Source of the DNA: JAXGMV01 sp040768445 | GTDB lineage: Bacteria > Chloroflexota > Anaerolineae > Anaerolineales > Anaerolineaceae | Assembly: GCA_040768445.1 (NCBI GenBank) | Contig: JAXGMV010000001.1 | Coordinates: 2,542,001 to 2,606,000, forward strand | Reading direction: 5' to 3' | Length of the DNA stretch: 64,000 nt | Shown: positions 62,382-64,000 of the stretch, in pieces | Numbering within the stretch: position 1 is the first letter of the stretch | Layout: every line of letters begins with the position of its first letter | Notes under the pieces: generated by a model | Told to the model about the DNA's origin: nothing | The model's input: the letters and a program-made list of their open reading frames with translations, nothing else | Databases searched by the model: none | Position numbers and translations under genes: made by a program

Positions 62382-63176
62382 TCATGCAATTTTTTGTGCG
62401 ATATAAAAAGAATAGCACCCTTTATCGCTAACCTGGTTGGATAGGAAATGACTTTCAGCAATTCTCCGTGTGATAGATAAATTCCATCTCTCAGGAATTA
62501 ACACCCATTTTTTAAATAATAAATGCGCTATCCAGGAAGGCAAGCCAAAATAGTGTCCCCATTCCAGCACATGGAATGCCTCTGGTGTAAAGTAATCCCA
62601 AGCTTTGATCAGTTTAAAATTTGACTGCTCAAGTCTTTGCTGCCAGGTAATTTGATCATCACAATGGTAGTGCCTCGATATCTTATTGAAAAACCTTCTG
62701 TACCAATCGCCAATAATTTTCAAACCTATTTTGTCAAAAATAGTTGAGATTGAAAGGGTGTTCAGAAATTTTTCATTTGGTACACAAAAGTAAAAATCCC
62801 CACCTGCTTTTAAGACCCGGTTTACCTCAATTAACACAGGATCTAAATCGGGAATATGCTCCAATACTGAGTTACTAATAATTGTCTGGAAGTATTCATT
62901 TGGGAATGGCAGCTGGTGACCCATCCCATTAATATGATAGGAATAGCTGTCAGTCCTCTTCGCAGATTGAAGCGGTCCAAACCAGGGGTCAATACCAACG
63001 GCAATTTTTTGATCGAAAGTAATTTGTGCAAAAATCCCATCCCCACATCCAAGGTCTAGGCAGGGGTTATGAATAGGTAAACCATCATAAAAAGTTGATT
63101 CTACCGCCCGCAATAGCCCCCTGAAATACGGCAGCCTGAATAAATTCTCCCAAAGATAATCCGATGTGTTTTTCAT
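62382..63176 (-). CDS. Class I SAM-dependent methyltransferase
   Basis: 264 residues with Methyltransf_11 motifs: CLDLGCGDGIFAQ (residues 39-51) for SAM, then QLPFPNEYFQTIISNSVLEHIPDLD, and VLKAGGDFYFCVPN. It probably methylates a sugar or polyprenyl intermediate, given that it sits between glycosyltransferase genes; this is inference. 12 bases to the next gene. Confidence 0.85.
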   Translation of the reverse strand: MKNTSDYLWENLFRLPYFRGLLRAVESTFYDGLPIHNPCLDLGCGDGIFAQITFDQKIAVGIDPWFGPLQSAKRTDSYSYHINGMGHQLPFPNEYFQTIISNSVLEHIPDLDPVLIEVNRVLKAGGDFYFCVPNEKFLNTLSISTIFDKIGLKIIGDWYRRFFNKISRHYHCDDQITWQQRLEQSNFKLIKAWDYFTPEAFHVLEWGHYFGLPSWIAHLLFKKWVLIPERWNLSITRRIAESHFLSNQVSDKGCYSFYIAQKIA

Positions 63177-63215
63177 AGCTGAAAATAAGTTCCTGGTTGG
63201 AGATTGTTGACATAA

Positions 63216-64000
63216 TTATCGGGCTAATTCAGTCTTTATCTCCCTAAATAATGCTTCATACTGTGCAGCTGTGTTGGCAGGTGAATAGATGTTTTTGAGA
63301 TCATCTATTGTTTTCAATTTTTCACTATTCCCAAGCACTTCCAGTATAGCGTCGCCAAGCGCTTCATGGTCACCAATTGGAATTATCTTACCCATTCCAT
63401 GCCTGATAACCGGTTGCCTGACACCCGGCAGGTCTGAAGCTATACTTGGCGCGCCATTCATCATCGCTTCAATTTGAACTAAACCAAATGCTTCTGTTGA
63501 ATTGAGACTGGGTAGAACTAGTAAATCGATATTAGGGTAAAACATTGCCATTTTCTTCGGTGGAAGTGTCCCAAGAAATTTCCAGTTACTTGAGGACTCA
63601 TACGCTCGAATTTCAGGCATCAGTTTTTTTAAGTATTCTTCCTCACCAATGATTGACTCATAAGGTCCAGCAAACTGTACCTGTGCTGATGGATATTTAC
63701 TGATAACTTTTGGCAGCGCTTTCAATAATACTTCAACGCCTTTTTCAGACGCGAACCTGGCAGCCATGCCTATCACTGGACGGTTGTTCTGCGGGTTGGT
63801 TTCCTCTTTGAAAAGGTCAATTTCAGCCTGGCTTACCTCTGGCAGTACAACCGGTGGCGGAATTATGGCAATTTTTTCCATGTAGCTTTTTAGAAATTGA
63901 GAGTTCTCAGCATAATCTCGGGTATAGGTCACGATACGATGGGTGAATAATGCTGTAAGATGGTCCATAAAGTGGATCGCCTGGTTTGCAACCCAACTCA
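63216..64000 (-). CDS. GT4-type glycosyltransferase (N-terminus cut by window edge)
   Basis: At least 261 residues; the reading frame remains open upstream to position 64000. It is the C-terminal nucleotide-sugar-binding half of a GT-B enzyme: PVIGMAARFASEKGVEVLLKAL, AQVQFAGPY, WKFLGTLPPKKMAMFY, and the EX7E-like LNSTEAFGLVQIEAMMNGAPSIASDLPGVRQ. An in-frame ATG at 63968 is internal. First gene of the cluster as seen here. Confidence 0.9.
   Translation of the reverse strand, partial: SWVANQAIHFMDHLTALFTHRIVTYTRDYAENSQFLKSYMEKIAIIPPPVVLPEVSQAEIDLFKEETNPQNNRPVIGMAARFASEKGVEVLLKALPKVISKYPSAQVQFAGPYESIIGEEEYLKKLMPEIRAYESSSNWKFLGTLPPKKMAMFYPNIDLLVLPSLNSTEAFGLVQIEAMMNGAPSIASDLPGVRQPVIRHGMGKIIPIGDHEALGDAILEVLGNSEKLKTIDDLKNIYSPANTAAQYEALFREIKTELAR

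Overview
The window looks like a stretch of chromosome from an uncultured or little-studied member of the Chloroflexi (Anaerolineae-like), with moderate-to-low GC. The clues are the two large membrane proteins of the type catalogued as 'Chlor_Arch_YYY' (DUF2298), lipoproteins with long Thr/Pro linkers behind a lipobox, an MltG/RuvX pair, a split-type polyphosphate glucokinase, and RpoC and GyrA with Chloroflexi-like features. The assignment is inference; no rRNA gene is present. I see no tRNA, rRNA, CRISPR array, insertion sequence or phage gene.

Layout. 1-1118 is the 5' part of a minus-strand LarA-type lactate racemase cut by the window edge. 1515-2954 holds a tRNA-dihydrouridine synthase facing an ArfB-like ribosome rescue hydrolase. 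3130-10506 is a tightly packed plus-strand operon: cinA, an amidohydrolase fused to a CYTH domain, glgA, glgC and malQ, i.e. glycogen synthesis and remodelling. 10503-12270 on the minus strand is the nickel superoxide dismutase operon (sodN, its processing peptidase sodX, an EamA transporter) behind a near-consensus promoter, divergent from a ferredoxin. 12913-16507 on the minus strand has ppgK, a lipoprotein, mltG and ruvX. 16624-23277 on the plus strand has a lipoprotein followed by four abutting or overlapping genes that look like one DNA-end-processing machine: a DEDDh exonuclease, a degenerate SF1 helicase-like ATPase, a full UvrD-type helicase and a Fe-S PD-(D/E)XK nuclease.

23255-36752 is mostly metabolism and envelope: two aminotransferases, an LCP protein, a monoacylglycerol-lipase-like hydrolase, a 1043-residue GlyA-GcvT fusion, a TGS/uridine-kinase-like protein, a LipM-like octanoyltransferase, DUF4230, a PhnD-like lipoprotein, a SanA-like protein and an HD hydrolase. 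36824-44052 is rpoC followed by gyrA, with rpoC separated from any rpoB. 44388-45233 is a GNAT acetyltransferase.

45287-64000 is a long minus-strand run: a GT4 glycosyltransferase (cut by the window edge), a SAM methyltransferase, four large GT-C/YYY membrane proteins, cytidylate kinase, a secernin-like C69 hydrolase and a large hybrid histidine-kinase-like sensor. The sugar-transfer genes are packed with gaps of 0-39 bases and probably build or glycosylate a surface polymer or glycoprotein.

The most interesting content is the four-gene nuclease/helicase operon, the GT-C/YYY cluster with its three-part 1774-residue protein, and two unusual enzyme fusions (amidohydrolase-CYTH and GlyA-GcvT). 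All functional statements rest on motif recognition by eye; none was tested by database search.
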